Shown: in pieces, positions 26,501-35,131 of the stretch
Layout: every line of letters begins with the position of its first letter
Numbering within the stretch: the first letter of the stretch is position 1
Assembly (NCBI GenBank): GCA_958414825.1
Contig: CATYXQ010000001.1
Coordinates: forward strand, 1-64,000
Reading direction: 5' to 3'
Source of the DNA: an uncultured Eubacteriales bacterium
GTDB lineage: Bacteria > Bacillota > Clostridia > Oscillospirales > CAG-272
Length of the DNA stretch: 64,000 bases
The notes under the pieces: generated by a model
Databases searched by the model: none
What the model was told of the DNA's origin: nothing
What the model saw: the letters and a program-made list of their open reading frames with translations, nothing else
Position numbers and translations under genes: made by a program

Positions 26501-27930
26501 CCGCCCTGAATTTTCACCGCGCCGATCTCGGTAATCCCGCAGTTTGCTACTGAAAGTCCCGTTGTTTCAATATCAAATACAATAAATTCATTGTCCAGCG
26601 TGGCGTCCTCAATATCGCCGTACACCGCGCGCGCGGTATCGTCAACAAAGTACGCCTCCATGCCGTAAATCACCTTGACGCCGCCCTGCTTTTCGGCTGC
26701 CAGCATCATCTCGGGGAAAGACTGAACGTTTCCGTGGTCGGTAATGGCAATAGCCGGATGGCCAAAACGCTTGGCCGTCGCAATAGCGTCAGCAGGATTG
26801 ATAATTGCATCCATCTGCGACATAACACTGTGCAAATGCAGTTCCACTCGCTTTTCGGACGCGTGATCCTCGCGCAGCACTTCCGAAATCTGCGCGATAT
26901 GCTGTGGCCGCATGACATTTTCGTTTGTAAACGTATCCACGCGCAGCCGTCCGTACACGGCATAGCATTTGCCGATTTTGACGTCGGAAACAAAACCGAC
27001 CTCATCTGTCAAATACACGCCCCGCAGGAAAACAGACGAATCACCGTCTGTCAGACCGATACTGACGCTGATTTTATCGCCCCGGCGCGTCTCTCGGGTA
27101 TCCACCGAAAAGACCTTGCCCATAATGAGATGCGTACCGGATGATTTTTGAAGTTTACGCATCGGCGTGGGCGCTGCAAACAAAAATTCCTCGCCGAGCA
27201 CCTGGCGGCTGTCCTGCGTATCAAACAACATATAGCCGCTTTTAAAGCGCGTCTCGCCGACTTGCTCGCCCTCAAGCGTCTCACTGTTCAGCGTATCCAC
27301 CATCGGCAGGCGCTCAGACTGCTCAGGCGCGCTGTTTGGCTCGGGCGGAGCCTGTTGCTCCGCTGCCAGCGCGCGCGCAATATCCGCATCCAGGCGGCGA
27401 TAATCGTTCTCAAAAACCGTTTTGCGAACGCTTTCTATATAAGCCGGATCCTCGCTCGAATGAATTTCCACTTTGAAGTCAAGCGCAAATTCACTTTTGA
27501 TAATTCCGGCAATCACGTCCGCCGTCCGCGCCATATCCAATATGCCGATTCCACCTGCGCCGAATGGAACGCCGATGCGAATGCGCGTCTCTGCAATTTC
27601 GATGTCCGCATAATGAAAGAATCCCCGGGACACAGTACCGACGCGCTCTGTCTCATTGAGCACCTCGGTCATATAACTTTTGTTGAATTTTTCCGCCGGG
27701 TAACGCGGCAGTATACGCACCGAATTCAAAGTATGCGCAGCGGCCAGTTCCCCCTCAAGCGCATATAAGAGAGATTTCTCCACAATATCCGGAAAGAATG
27801 CGCGCACCTCAACCATGCGGCGTTCTCGATCCACGCGAAGCGATACTTCCTGCGCGCATTTCATCACCGCCGCACGATTTTCCGACGAGGGCGTATAGGC
27901 CGGAAAATATTCTGCCAGGGATTTTGCCAT
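23548..27930 (-). CDS. polC: DNA polymerase III alpha subunit, Gram-positive PolC type
   Basis: PolC is the replicative polymerase of Bacillota with a built-in proofreading nuclease. The 1460-residue protein has in order an N-terminal domain, an OB-fold region (near 230-350), a split PHP domain (ELHLHSVMSQMDAI, ITDHGN), a DEDD exonuclease starting EFIVFDIETTGLS near 447, and then the palm. A zinc-binding segment follows (CPQCKHSEF and NCPVCGAPYHG), with the catalytic aspartates in SPDIDLNFSGD near 990. The helix-hairpin-helix end is typical. It heads the pyrH-ispG run, ten bases after the lipid-kinase gene; in many relatives polC is at the end instead. Confidence 0.97.
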   Translation of the reverse strand: MAKSLAEYFPAYTPSSENRAAVMKCAQEVSLRVDRERRMVEVRAFFPDIVEKSLLYALEGELAAAHTLNSVRILPRYPAEKFNKSYMTEVLNETERVGTVSRGFFHYADIEIAETRIRIGVPFGAGGIGILDMARTADVIAGIIKSEFALDFKVEIHSSEDPAYIESVRKTVFENDYRRLDADIARALAAEQQAPPEPNSAPEQSERLPMVDTLNSETLEGEQVGETRFKSGYMLFDTQDSRQVLGEEFLFAAPTPMRKLQKSSGTHLIMGKVFSVDTRETRRGDKISVSIGLTDGDSSVFLRGVYLTDEVGFVSDVKIGKCYAVYGRLRVDTFTNENVMRPQHIAQISEVLREDHASEKRVELHLHSVMSQMDAIINPADAIATAKRFGHPAIAITDHGNVQSFPEMMLAAEKQGGVKVIYGMEAYFVDDTARAVYGDIEDATLDNEFIVFDIETTGLSVANCGITEIGAVKIQGGRVLARYNTFVNPGMPIPQNITELTGITDEMVADAPGIEKAIPDFLDFVGDRLLIAHNANFDISFIRAAAEQLHIPFDNPYMDTVALSRFANPELKRHKLDILAEYYGLGDFNHHRACDDAEMLAHIFFKMAEKLKNEGIANLERINGAMSESADPLKLRTYHQILLVKNATGLKNLYKLISMSYLDYYRRNPRIPKTVLEQYRDGLLIGSACEAGELFRAVLDGRSQDEIEKIAEFYDYLEIQPICNNRFLIAEGKAADDEGLRNLNRKIVALGKKLGKPVVATCDAHFLNREDEIYRKILLSGLKFSDADRDIGLYYRTTEEMLEEFSYLGKETAYEVVVTNTNRINDMIEEIRPIPKGTYTPIMEGAEEDLQHMCWERARSIYGENLPEIVEKRLAKELDSIIKHGFAVLYMIAQKLVAYSESQGYLVGSRGSVGSSFVASMAGISEVNPLPPHYVCPQCKHSEFFTDGSVGSGFDLPDKNCPVCGAPYHGDGHDIPFETFLGFYGDKSPDIDLNFSGDVQGRVHKYTEELFGSENVFRAGTIGTLASKTAFGFVSKYLEERGISLCRADVDRLVAGCVGVKRTTGQHPGGIIVVPKEYSIYDFTPVQHPADDPKSNIVTTHFQFSYLHDTILKLDELGHDMPTKYKMLEKYTNTSVMDVKMNDRSAYELFLSCAPLGVTPDDIGCPLGTLGLPEMGTRFIQSVLVDAKPQNFADLLQISGLTHGTDVWLGNAQDLIREGTCTISEVVGTRDGIMLYLIRHGLDNGLAFKIMESVRKGKGLTPEWEDEMLAHNVPEWYIASCKKIKYMFPKAHAAAYVMSAIRLAWYKIYYPMEFYAAYFTVAPGGFDGEVVMRGRGAVSAKIDELSAKEDATQKDAEMITALQLVREALARGIQFLPVDLYKSDAAAFLPENGKIRLPFASLGGLGETAAQKIVEARGEGEFFSIEELRERAQLNKSVVEILTRNSVLDNLNETNQFSFF

Positions 27931-27940
27931 TTTCTGCTCC

Positions 27941-28822
27941 TTACTTCACAAACTGTACGGCACCGTGAAGATTTTTCATTTCTATCGCACTCTCGGTACG
28001 CAGATACTCGCCGTCAAGCGACCAGGCCGTAGGCAAATCGGGAATAATTTCAAGAGAGGACGCTTTAAAAAACTCAAAACGTTTGTTCTCAAAATTGCTG
28101 GTCGTCAATGAATTAATAATCACATTCAAATCACCGAGCGTCCTCGGCATTTTAATTAAAATCACTTCAAAAAGACCGTCGTTGAGCGATACAATCTTAT
28201 CGCTCAGCTTCACAATTCCGCCGAAAGAAGTAGAATTTGCAATCGCACCAAATACATAATCTCCCTCATAAATTGTATCGTGCGTCATAAATTTCATATG
28301 CTGCGGCTTAATGCTCTGCAAATCCCGAATACCCTCAAACACATAGGCCGCATGTCCCAGCACGTTCTTAACATCCTGAGACGCAGAATAAGACGCGGCG
28401 GTAAACGCGCCGAATGAAGCGACATAGGTAAAATAGCGATCGCCGAATTTCCCGACGTCAAGCGGACGCGGCATACCGTCGGCAATCGCATGCGCCGCTT
28501 TTTTTATATTGGAAGAAAGACCCATGCTGCTGCCAAAATCATTGGTGCTGCCGCACGGAATATAACCCAGCGGAATCGACACGCCGGCCTTCAGCATACC
28601 GCTGATTACCTCATTCAGCGTACCGTCACCGCCGCAGCAAACAATCAGATCGTATTCAGCGCCCGCACCTGCAAACTCCGACGCGTCACCGCGCCGATTG
28701 GTCACCATAACAGTCACCGCAAAACCGCCCTCTGCGAAAATGCGGATAACATCCATCAACGCGCCCTTAATGCGCATTTTTCCCGCCACGGGATTGACGA
28801 TCAGTAAAAGTTTTTTATGCAT
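27941..28822 (-). CDS. Diacylglycerol kinase-like lipid kinase (YegS/DgkB family)
   Basis: The 293-residue cytoplasmic or peripheral protein starts with LLIVNPVAGK and has the nucleotide-binding CCGGDGTLNEVISGML and IPCGSTNDF motifs of the DAGK catalytic domain. Family members phosphorylate diacylglycerol or related lipids, returning them to phospholipid synthesis; the natural substrate is not certain. CAGGAGGCGGATAGGG precedes the start. It is the first gene of the operon with polC and the envelope genes, so a DgkB-like recycling role fits well. Confidence 0.88.
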   Translation of the reverse strand: MHKKLLLIVNPVAGKMRIKGALMDVIRIFAEGGFAVTVMVTNRRGDASEFAGAGAEYDLIVCCGGDGTLNEVISGMLKAGVSIPLGYIPCGSTNDFGSSMGLSSNIKKAAHAIADGMPRPLDVGKFGDRYFTYVASFGAFTAASYSASQDVKNVLGHAAYVFEGIRDLQSIKPQHMKFMTHDTIYEGDYVFGAIANSTSFGGIVKLSDKIVSLNDGLFEVILIKMPRTLGDLNVIINSLTTSNFENKRFEFFKASSLEIIPDLPTAWSLDGEYLRTESAIEMKNLHGAVQFVK

Positions 28823-28867
28823 TCCCTATCCGCCTCCTGTATCTACGAGAAATCTGTTATTATTTTT

Positions 28868-28896
28868 ATTTTACCACATTCAACGGGCGGCGGCAA
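28868..28896 (-). promoter_or_regulatory. Promoter of the lipid kinase-polC-ispG operon
   Basis: On the minus strand TTGCCG (28891-28896) and TAAAAT (28868-28873) are 17 bases apart, about 46 bases upstream of the lipid kinase start. The -35 box is imperfect. Confidence 0.55.
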
Positions 28897-28956
28897 CCGG
28901 AATTTGCATTTTCAAATAAATTTTCGAAAATAACGCTCAAATCCTTTTTCCCATAT

Positions 28957-28985
28957 AAAAACCGCGTGACAAGCACGCGGTTTTT
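28957..28985 (-). terminator. Terminator after the GH2 gene
   Basis: AAAAACCGCGTG (28957-28968) and CACGCGGTTTTT (28974-28985) form a strong stem with a five-base loop, just past the GH2 stop at 28997. The T-run exists on both sides, but only the minus-strand gene points into it. Confidence 0.85.
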
Positions 28986-28996
28986 ATCATCAACTA

Positions 28997-30697
28997 TTAA
29001 TCTTCGATTACAGCTTTTCGGGTATTGATCGCACGAATCACATCTACCGGGAACTTCGGTAGGCGATCATAGGTATAAAGGCCGTTAACTTCCTGCTCAA
29101 CGTCGGTCAGCTGCGTATAGCAGAACGCGCTGATCGCGCTGTTATCCAGGAGGGCATCCACAAGTCCCTTGTATCTGGCAAGAAACTCCTCTTCGCTCTG
29201 CGGTCGATTGCCATATCCCCAACCGTGCTCCAGATCGTTCGGATTCCACCAAATGCCGCCGAACTCACTGATAAACGTCGGACAGCCGCCCTGCGGATAA
29301 TGCGGAAAACGTACCGCCTCTCCCTTTTCAAGCGGCAAATAATGCGCACGGAACACAGTCGGATCCTGCTCATAGTCATGCGCATCCAGAATATCAGTCA
29401 AATCATCCTGATGCGTCCATCCGGAAGCGTCAATATACAATCGGTCGGGGTCGTATGCGCGGGTCATATCGGCAATCATTTTAACGAAATCGCGATTCTG
29501 ATTCTGCTGTGTCTCATTTAACGGACACCAGCCGATAATCGCCGGATGGTTGTAATCGCGCCAGAGTACCTCCTGCCACTCGGGCAAAAAGCCGCGCCAT
29601 GCCTCATAGCGTGCAATATCCAGTCCCCAGTTTGCATGCTCCCCCCACACGATATAACCCATGCGGTCGCAATGATACAAAAAACGAGGTTCAAAAACCT
29701 TTTGATGCAGGCGCGCGCCGTTAAAGCCCATATCCAGAGAGCGCTGAATATCGGCAATCAGTTCTTCATCGCTCGGCGCAGTGTAAATCCCGTCCGGATA
29801 AAATCCCTGGTCGAGAATCAGACGCTGATAGACTACTTTTCCGTTGATATATGTTTTGCCGTTTTTCCACTCAACTTTCCGCATCCCGAAATAAGAATAA
29901 ACCTTATCTCCGTCAAGATCAAGTTCAAGGTCGTACAATTGACCGTCGCCGACGCTCCAAAGATGCAGTTCGGAAAGCCGGATCTCCATCGCTGCCACCT
30001 TTCCGGTTACAATCGTCTGCGCTTCACCGACACATTTCCCACCGAAAGAAGCCGTGGCACGCAACACTTTTCCGTCCGCATTCTCGCAAACCGCCTCAAT
30101 AAACAAACTCTGGTTTTCAAGAGACGGACGGTATTTCGTGCGGTCTATGTAATGATCCGGCACATTTTCCAGCCATACGGTCTGCCAAATGCCGGTCGTT
30201 CGCGTATAAGAGCAGCCAATCGAAGCGAATTTACGGCACTGCTTGCCGCCCGGCTGTCCCTGGCTGCGCAAAAGATCCGTCGCAGAAATCACAATTTTAT
30301 TCTCTCCGGTATGGAGCGCCGCGGTAATGTCCATCATAAAAGACACATACCCGCCGATATGCCGTCCGATATACTGATCGTTTACATAAACCTCGGTCTC
30401 AAAATCGCAGGCGCCGATATTAAGAAGCGTCCGGCGTCCCTTCGCTACCCATGCATCCGAAAGAGTAACCGTGCGCATATACCATACGCACTCCATAAAG
30501 TCCGTGTGCGCCAAACCGGACAGCCTGCTTTCCGGGCAAAACGGAACCTGAATCGTTTCGGAAAACTGTTCTGACTGCCAAAGCTTTCTTTCCTTGCCGC
30601 TCCGGCCATGATCGATTTCAAACTGCCAAGTGCCGTTCAAATTCATCCATTCCCTGCGTTCCATCTGCGGACGCGGATATTCTGGACGTGGAATCAT
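28997..30697 (-). CDS. Glycoside hydrolase family 2 protein (beta-galactosidase/glucuronidase-like)
   Basis: The 566-residue enzyme has the GH2 order: jelly-roll sugar-binding domain (LNGTWQFEIDHGRSG near 16-30), immunoglobulin-like domain, and a TIM barrel with acid/base E395 (PLNETQQ) and nucleophile E478 (FISEFGG). It is shorter than LacZ and resembles compact GH2 enzymes that act on beta-galactosides, glucuronides or arabinosides. There is no signal peptide, so it would act on imported oligosaccharides. GGAGAAAG sets the start at 30697. A palindromic operator lies in its leader, which suggests sugar-responsive repression. Confidence 0.88.
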   Translation of the reverse strand: MIPRPEYPRPQMERREWMNLNGTWQFEIDHGRSGKERKLWQSEQFSETIQVPFCPESRLSGLAHTDFMECVWYMRTVTLSDAWVAKGRRTLLNIGACDFETEVYVNDQYIGRHIGGYVSFMMDITAALHTGENKIVISATDLLRSQGQPGGKQCRKFASIGCSYTRTTGIWQTVWLENVPDHYIDRTKYRPSLENQSLFIEAVCENADGKVLRATASFGGKCVGEAQTIVTGKVAAMEIRLSELHLWSVGDGQLYDLELDLDGDKVYSYFGMRKVEWKNGKTYINGKVVYQRLILDQGFYPDGIYTAPSDEELIADIQRSLDMGFNGARLHQKVFEPRFLYHCDRMGYIVWGEHANWGLDIARYEAWRGFLPEWQEVLWRDYNHPAIIGWCPLNETQQNQNRDFVKMIADMTRAYDPDRLYIDASGWTHQDDLTDILDAHDYEQDPTVFRAHYLPLEKGEAVRFPHYPQGGCPTFISEFGGIWWNPNDLEHGWGYGNRPQSEEEFLARYKGLVDALLDNSAISAFCYTQLTDVEQEVNGLYTYDRLPKFPVDVIRAINTRKAVIED

Positions 30698-30732
30698 AAT
30701 ACTTTCTCCTCTGCAACATTTATTGATAGCAC

Positions 30733-30786
30733 CCGTTTGCAAACGGCTCAAAAGCTTTCGCAAACAGAATTTATATTTATATTATA
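30733..30786 (-). promoter_or_regulatory. GH2 promoter with LacI-type operator
   Basis: TATAAT on the minus strand (30781-30786) would start transcription near 30774. The leader contains a perfect 14-bp palindrome CCGTTTGCAAACGG (30733-30746) with the CG centre-flank pattern typical of LacI/GalR-family operators, followed by a half-similar CTTTCGCAAACAG at 30751-30763. The -35 is poor. The remainder of the 323-base gap up to 31020 is A+T-rich and shows no gene. Confidence 0.55.
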
Positions 30787-31020
30787 CAACCGACAGAAAA
30801 TTAAGAAAATACAAAAAGCTCGCGAGAACTTATATTTTGTATAGTTTTTTACACAAAAGAAGCAGAAGTTTTTCAATCTTTCTTTTTTATAGAGCGTAAA
30901 CAGTCCGGCAATATACAGTTTTCAAATTATTTTTAAAGCGGTGACCAATAAAGCGCGCAGAAAACGCGGTACGCCAAGCTGCAGTGCACAGGGCGTTCAA
31001 AACGCGGACGTTTGCATATT

Positions 31021-32037
31021 TTACAGCATTTCCTCGATAGTATAGGCGCGAGTATAGGCGCGACCGCCGTTTTGATCGATCAGGGTAACGCGCACATATT
31101 TGTCTATCGGATCAATTTTGTATAACCCCTCTGTGACACGGTTGCCCTTTCCCTCGCATATACGGCTGCATCTGCGGATTCCGGTTGTGAAAATAATGCT
31201 TTCACAAGGCTCGGCTTCTACGTGCAGCACACCGTCCTCGCACCAAAGCGCCTTTAACAGAGGGCCGGTTGATGCGTAGTACTGTTTTTCGCGAAGCGCC
31301 TTTGCAAACGCTTCATAGCCGATCGATTTTGCCCAGAGCATTGTAAATGCAACAAAGCTGTCGCTCAGCGGATGATCTATAGGCTTGCCGTTATGGTTAT
31401 CGTCGCTTCCGGTTACAGCAATCATTTTTCCCTGACGAAGCAGTTCGTCGTAGGCATGGGCGTTGCTCTCGTCGTATCCCGACGCGAGGCAGCTGCCGTT
31501 GAAAATTTCCAATGCATCCATCCCCTCGTATGCACCGTATTCGTTTAAGGTTTCAAGAGACCAGGTCGGGTGATTATAGGAGACAAAAAAGCCCGCGTCT
31601 TTCGCTTTCCGGATCATATCGTTAACGCCATGCGGCGTATAACTGCGTACATAGTCCTCCGCATCACCGAAAACCATTTCATCAAAATGGGAGGCCGCGT
31701 TTCCTATCATATAATTGCTTCTGTGCAGACACACCTGCGTGAGGTTGCTTTTATCCAGCGCAATAAAACAAAGGTGACAGGTTTTCCTAAATCTAAATGG
31801 AGTATCCGGCTGAGATACTTCTACTTCGTAACCGTGAAGCGGAACAAATTCATCGTCAACCAGTTCATCGTGTGCAACAAAAATATCATGATCGGTAAAA
31901 GCTACGGCGGCATAACCGGCTTTTTTATATACTTCTTTGATTTCAGCAGGCGAAAGCTTTCCATCGGAATAGGTCGTATGACAGTGCAGATTGGTTTTAT
32001 AAAATTTGCCATCCTCGGCAAAAAGATGTTTTTTCAT
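31021..32037 (-). CDS. PHP-domain metal-dependent phosphoesterase
   Basis: The 338-residue protein shows the PHP metal-binding motifs in order: NLHCHTTYSDGKLSP (residues about 16-30), AFTDHD, YNHPTWS, DALEIFNG and GSDDNH. These coordinate a trinuclear metal site. Relatives hydrolyse phosphate esters of nucleotides or sugars; the substrate here is unknown. An immunoglobulin-like tail of about 80 residues (VLHVEAEPCESIIFTTG) follows. AGAAAGGAAA before the ATG at 32037 sets the start; an open frame continues upstream without a ribosome site. Its position between two glycosidase genes suggests a carbohydrate role. Confidence 0.75.
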   Translation of the reverse strand: MKKHLFAEDGKFYKTNLHCHTTYSDGKLSPAEIKEVYKKAGYAAVAFTDHDIFVAHDELVDDEFVPLHGYEVEVSQPDTPFRFRKTCHLCFIALDKSNLTQVCLHRSNYMIGNAASHFDEMVFGDAEDYVRSYTPHGVNDMIRKAKDAGFFVSYNHPTWSLETLNEYGAYEGMDALEIFNGSCLASGYDESNAHAYDELLRQGKMIAVTGSDDNHNGKPIDHPLSDSFVAFTMLWAKSIGYEAFAKALREKQYYASTGPLLKALWCEDGVLHVEAEPCESIIFTTGIRRCSRICEGKGNRVTEGLYKIDPIDKYVRVTLIDQNGGRAYTRAYTIEEML

Positions 32038-32335
32038 GACTTTTTTTCCTTTCTGAATGAAAATTCCGCTACGGCATTCAAACTCATTTTGCTCGATATC
32101 AAGCATAACACGCCGCTGCTCAAATGTCAAGAATTCAGCGCGTCTGCGCAAAGCGACAGATCTGTTTATCCGACTTCGCATAAAAATTGCATTTCAACTG
32201 TTCTGCAAAAAATTTTTCATATTCTTCGAAAACTTTTAAAAAACGCTTGATTTTTTCTATTCTTTCGTGCATATTTAATTAAGGAAAGAAAATATTTCCG
32301 CTGTCCTTTACGGAAAGCGTACAGAGGAGAAACAA

Positions 32336-34596
32336 ATGAAAAGAAAATTATTCTGGATACTGTCTGCTGCTTTTTTTGCTTTTTTGGTCTGTCCGTCTGC
32401 GGTAAGGAAACCGTGCTGTACAAAAACGATTTTTCAAGCGCAGACTTATCCGCTTTTACGCAAAAAGGCGGCTTTACGGTAAAAGATGGGAAACTGTATA
32501 CAACAAGCGGCAGCGGTCCGTCCGCATTTTTGTCTTACACATTTCCCGCATCGGTGCAGGGCAAGGATTACCGAGTGGACGTAGACTATCTCGGGCACAC
32601 CGGCATGGGCGGCATCTTAATCGGGGCGACCGGAAAAAAGCTGACCGCCTCTCCCTCGTATTTTTCGGGCTATACCTGTACGACGACCACAAACGGCCAG
32701 TATACATACATTGCATATTTTAATGAGACAGGCTGGGGCGGAAGCTTTGCGCCCGGCACAAATAAAATTGAATTTTCGGATATTCATTTATCGGTTACCG
32801 TACAAAAGGGAGTGATGACCTTTCGCACCACCTCGCTTGACCGTAAAACCGAAATTCAAACTTTCCGCTATGAAATCGGCGATCATGAAAACGACTTATA
32901 CGACACTTTTCTTTCGACGGTTGGTCTGCGAAAATATTATAATGACAGCGGCTGCTTTGATAATTTTGTAATTACGCTCTTAGAAGATGATGAACTTCCC
33001 ATAATGACCGAACATTTAAAATTCGGCGATACAGTTTTTTCATCGAGCGGACTTACGACAGACGGCGAACTTTTGACCGGTAACGGCGCTGCGCTTTCCG
33101 AATCGACACTGAGCGGAAACTACCGTCTGACCTGCGACGTTGCAAGCCATGACATAACGCGGCTGTATTTCGGAATGAAGGATGAAAAAAACGGTTATGC
33201 GTTTGAGTTGAATGAAGCGGAAAAAGCCGTTTTCCTGTACAGCATCCGAAACGGGATATATACCTGTCTCGGCGAAAAGGAAAACATATTGCGGAATAGT
33301 TTTTGCGACCTCGCGCTTGACGTGACAGACGGCATTGTCGCGCTTTATTACGACAATCTTTACGAGGGCGCGGCGGCTTTTCCGAAATTTGAATTTCCGA
33401 TTGCGGACGCGAACGGCAAATTCGGCTTTTGGCTGTCAGGCGGACAAATTGCCAAACTTAAGCTCGGCGACGGAGCAAACATAAAGCCGGATGAAACGTA
33501 TCTGAATCCGGTCTGCCCCGGCGCCGACCCGGATATGCTCTATTATGACGGCACCTATTATCTCTACGTTTACGCAGGCAACGACGGCACAAATATTTTC
33601 CGTGTCTACACCTCGCCCGACCTTGTACATTTTACACCGCGCAATATCGTTTTCAAATGGGATCATGAACAATATGCCAATGTGAACGGCAAATCCGCAT
33701 GGAGTCCGAATGTCTTTTATTATGACGGTTTGTTCTACCTGTTCTTTGCCGCAAATCCCGCCGGAAACGACTCGGTACGTCACGTTTATTACGCAACCTC
33801 AGATTCGCCTTACGGTCCATTCAAGCATGACGGCCCGCTGGTAGCCATCAATCCGGATGTAAATGAGATTGACGGCCATCCGTTCCTCGACGATGACGGG
33901 CGCATTTATATGTCTTTTTCACGCTATGACCAAGGCGGCACAATCTGGCTTGAGGAGGTCAAAATGAAGAACGGCGTGGTCACCGCGCTTCCGGAAACGG
34001 CAACGCGCGTGATTATTTCTGACCGCGAATGGGACAACGACGGCGCAACACGTCTGTGCGAAGGCGGCTTCGTTTTCAAGCATGACGGCCTTTACTATAT
34101 GATTTACGCGACTGTCAGCTATGCGCGTCATTACGGCGAGGCCTTCGCTGTAGCGGAACATCCGCTCGGTCCCTATAAAAAATATGATTACAATCCATTT
34201 CTGATACACAACTATATGCTGGACGGACCGGGCGACGCACTTGTGATACCGTCACCCGATAAAACCGAACTCTATCTTGTCTATCACCGTCATTTTGCCG
34301 TCGGCACGGTGCATCCGCGTCAAACCTGTGTGGATCTTATCAAATTTGTGCCCGCCCCGGACGGCGGACCGGATATTTTGACAGTACGCGGACCGTCGTC
34401 CACACCGCAGCCGCTCCCCTCAAACAGGGGACGTTATGACATCAACCGCGACGGGCAAGTCACCCTTGCCGACGCGCTGAAAGCCCTGCGCGTCTGGGTT
34501 TCCGGAGGGACATACAGCGGTATTTACGATACGGATGCAAACGGCTCTGTCGGGTTGCACGACGTGGTTTGTATCTTGAAAAATCTGTTGAATTGA
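32336..34596 (+). CDS. Secreted GH43-like glycosidase with dockerin; signal peptide out of frame
   Basis: From a GTG at 32413 the frame gives 727 residues: two concanavalin-like beta domains (about 1-180 and 190-355), then a five-bladed GH43 propeller with base D372 (GADPD), D487 (EIDGHPF) and acid E550 (CEGGFVF). A Pro-Ser linker and a two-repeat type I dockerin (DINRDGQVTLADAL, DTDANGSVGLHDVV) end it. GH43 enzymes usually cut arabinosides or xylosides. Upstream, AGAGGAGAAA and an ATG at 32336 open a signal peptide (MKRKLFWILSAAFFAF) that is one base out of frame. Adding one T in the runs at 32371-32377 or 32380-32385 would join it to GLSVCGKET, a clear lipobox. The dockerin predicts cohesin binding. 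Confidence 0.8.
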
Positions 34597-34911
34597 CGGC
34601 AGCCGACTGCAAAAGCTATCATCGCCATTAAATTTTTAGCACGGGGACTGTATTTATTTTGCCACGGGCGTTTACGCCAAAACGTTGATTGCGTCAGGCA
34701 GCAGACGTGTTTATCAAAAGCTCAGTGAACTGCGAAAAAGGACCTCTCAACTGTAAACGAACTGCTAAATCTCCATATTTTCTCCTATCTTTCATGAGCA
34801 AACGAAGTCATCAAAATGTTTCTGTAAATTTCTGAATACAACCGATATTGACGTTATACCATTTTTCTCCCCCTTGCGCACGTAAGCCCTTACTATACCC
34901 TTACTATAAAC
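34597..34911. other. Non-coding gap downstream of the GH43 gene
   Basis: No gene with a ribosome site is visible here. An 11-bp unit, CCCTTACTATA, is repeated exactly in tandem at 34887-34897 and 34898-34908, just before the terminator at 34912. A short open stretch ending in ASGSRRVYQKLSELRKRTSQL (stop near 34758) could be the remnant of a lost gene, but I cannot name it. Confidence 0.4.
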
Positions 34912-34948
34912 AAAAGTCGATACCATTAAAAAGTATCGACTTTTTACT
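34912..34948. terminator. Intrinsic terminator-like hairpin
   Basis: AAAAGTCGATAC (34912-34923) pairs with GTATCGACTTTT (34933-34944) and T residues follow; the other strand also ends in T. It could serve the GH43 transcript from more than 300 bases upstream. Confidence 0.65.
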
Positions 34949-35041
34949 TTTTACACTGTGATCTACGCATGAGAGGAACAGCGCCGTTGAAAACAGAATT
35001 GCAAATGTAATTTGCGAAAATGGTGTGATTGTCAGAGTACC

Positions 35042-35071
35042 AAAAAGGCAGCCGCGTGCAGACGGCTGCCC
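35042..35071 (-). terminator. Terminator of the rpsB-tsf operon
   Basis: On the minus strand GGCAGCCG (35063-35070) pairs with CGGCTGCC (35047-35054), and TTTTT follows, about 60 bases past the tsf stop. Confidence 0.85.
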
Positions 35072-35131
35072 TTATATTGAACGTTCTGTTACCCTTTTTA
35101 CAAGGCTATCGGCTTCGGCTTTTATTCGCTT

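Noticed and set aside
24809..26600. Frameshift in PolC
   Set aside because: Exonuclease, PHP, zinc and palm motifs are in order in a single frame of normal length.
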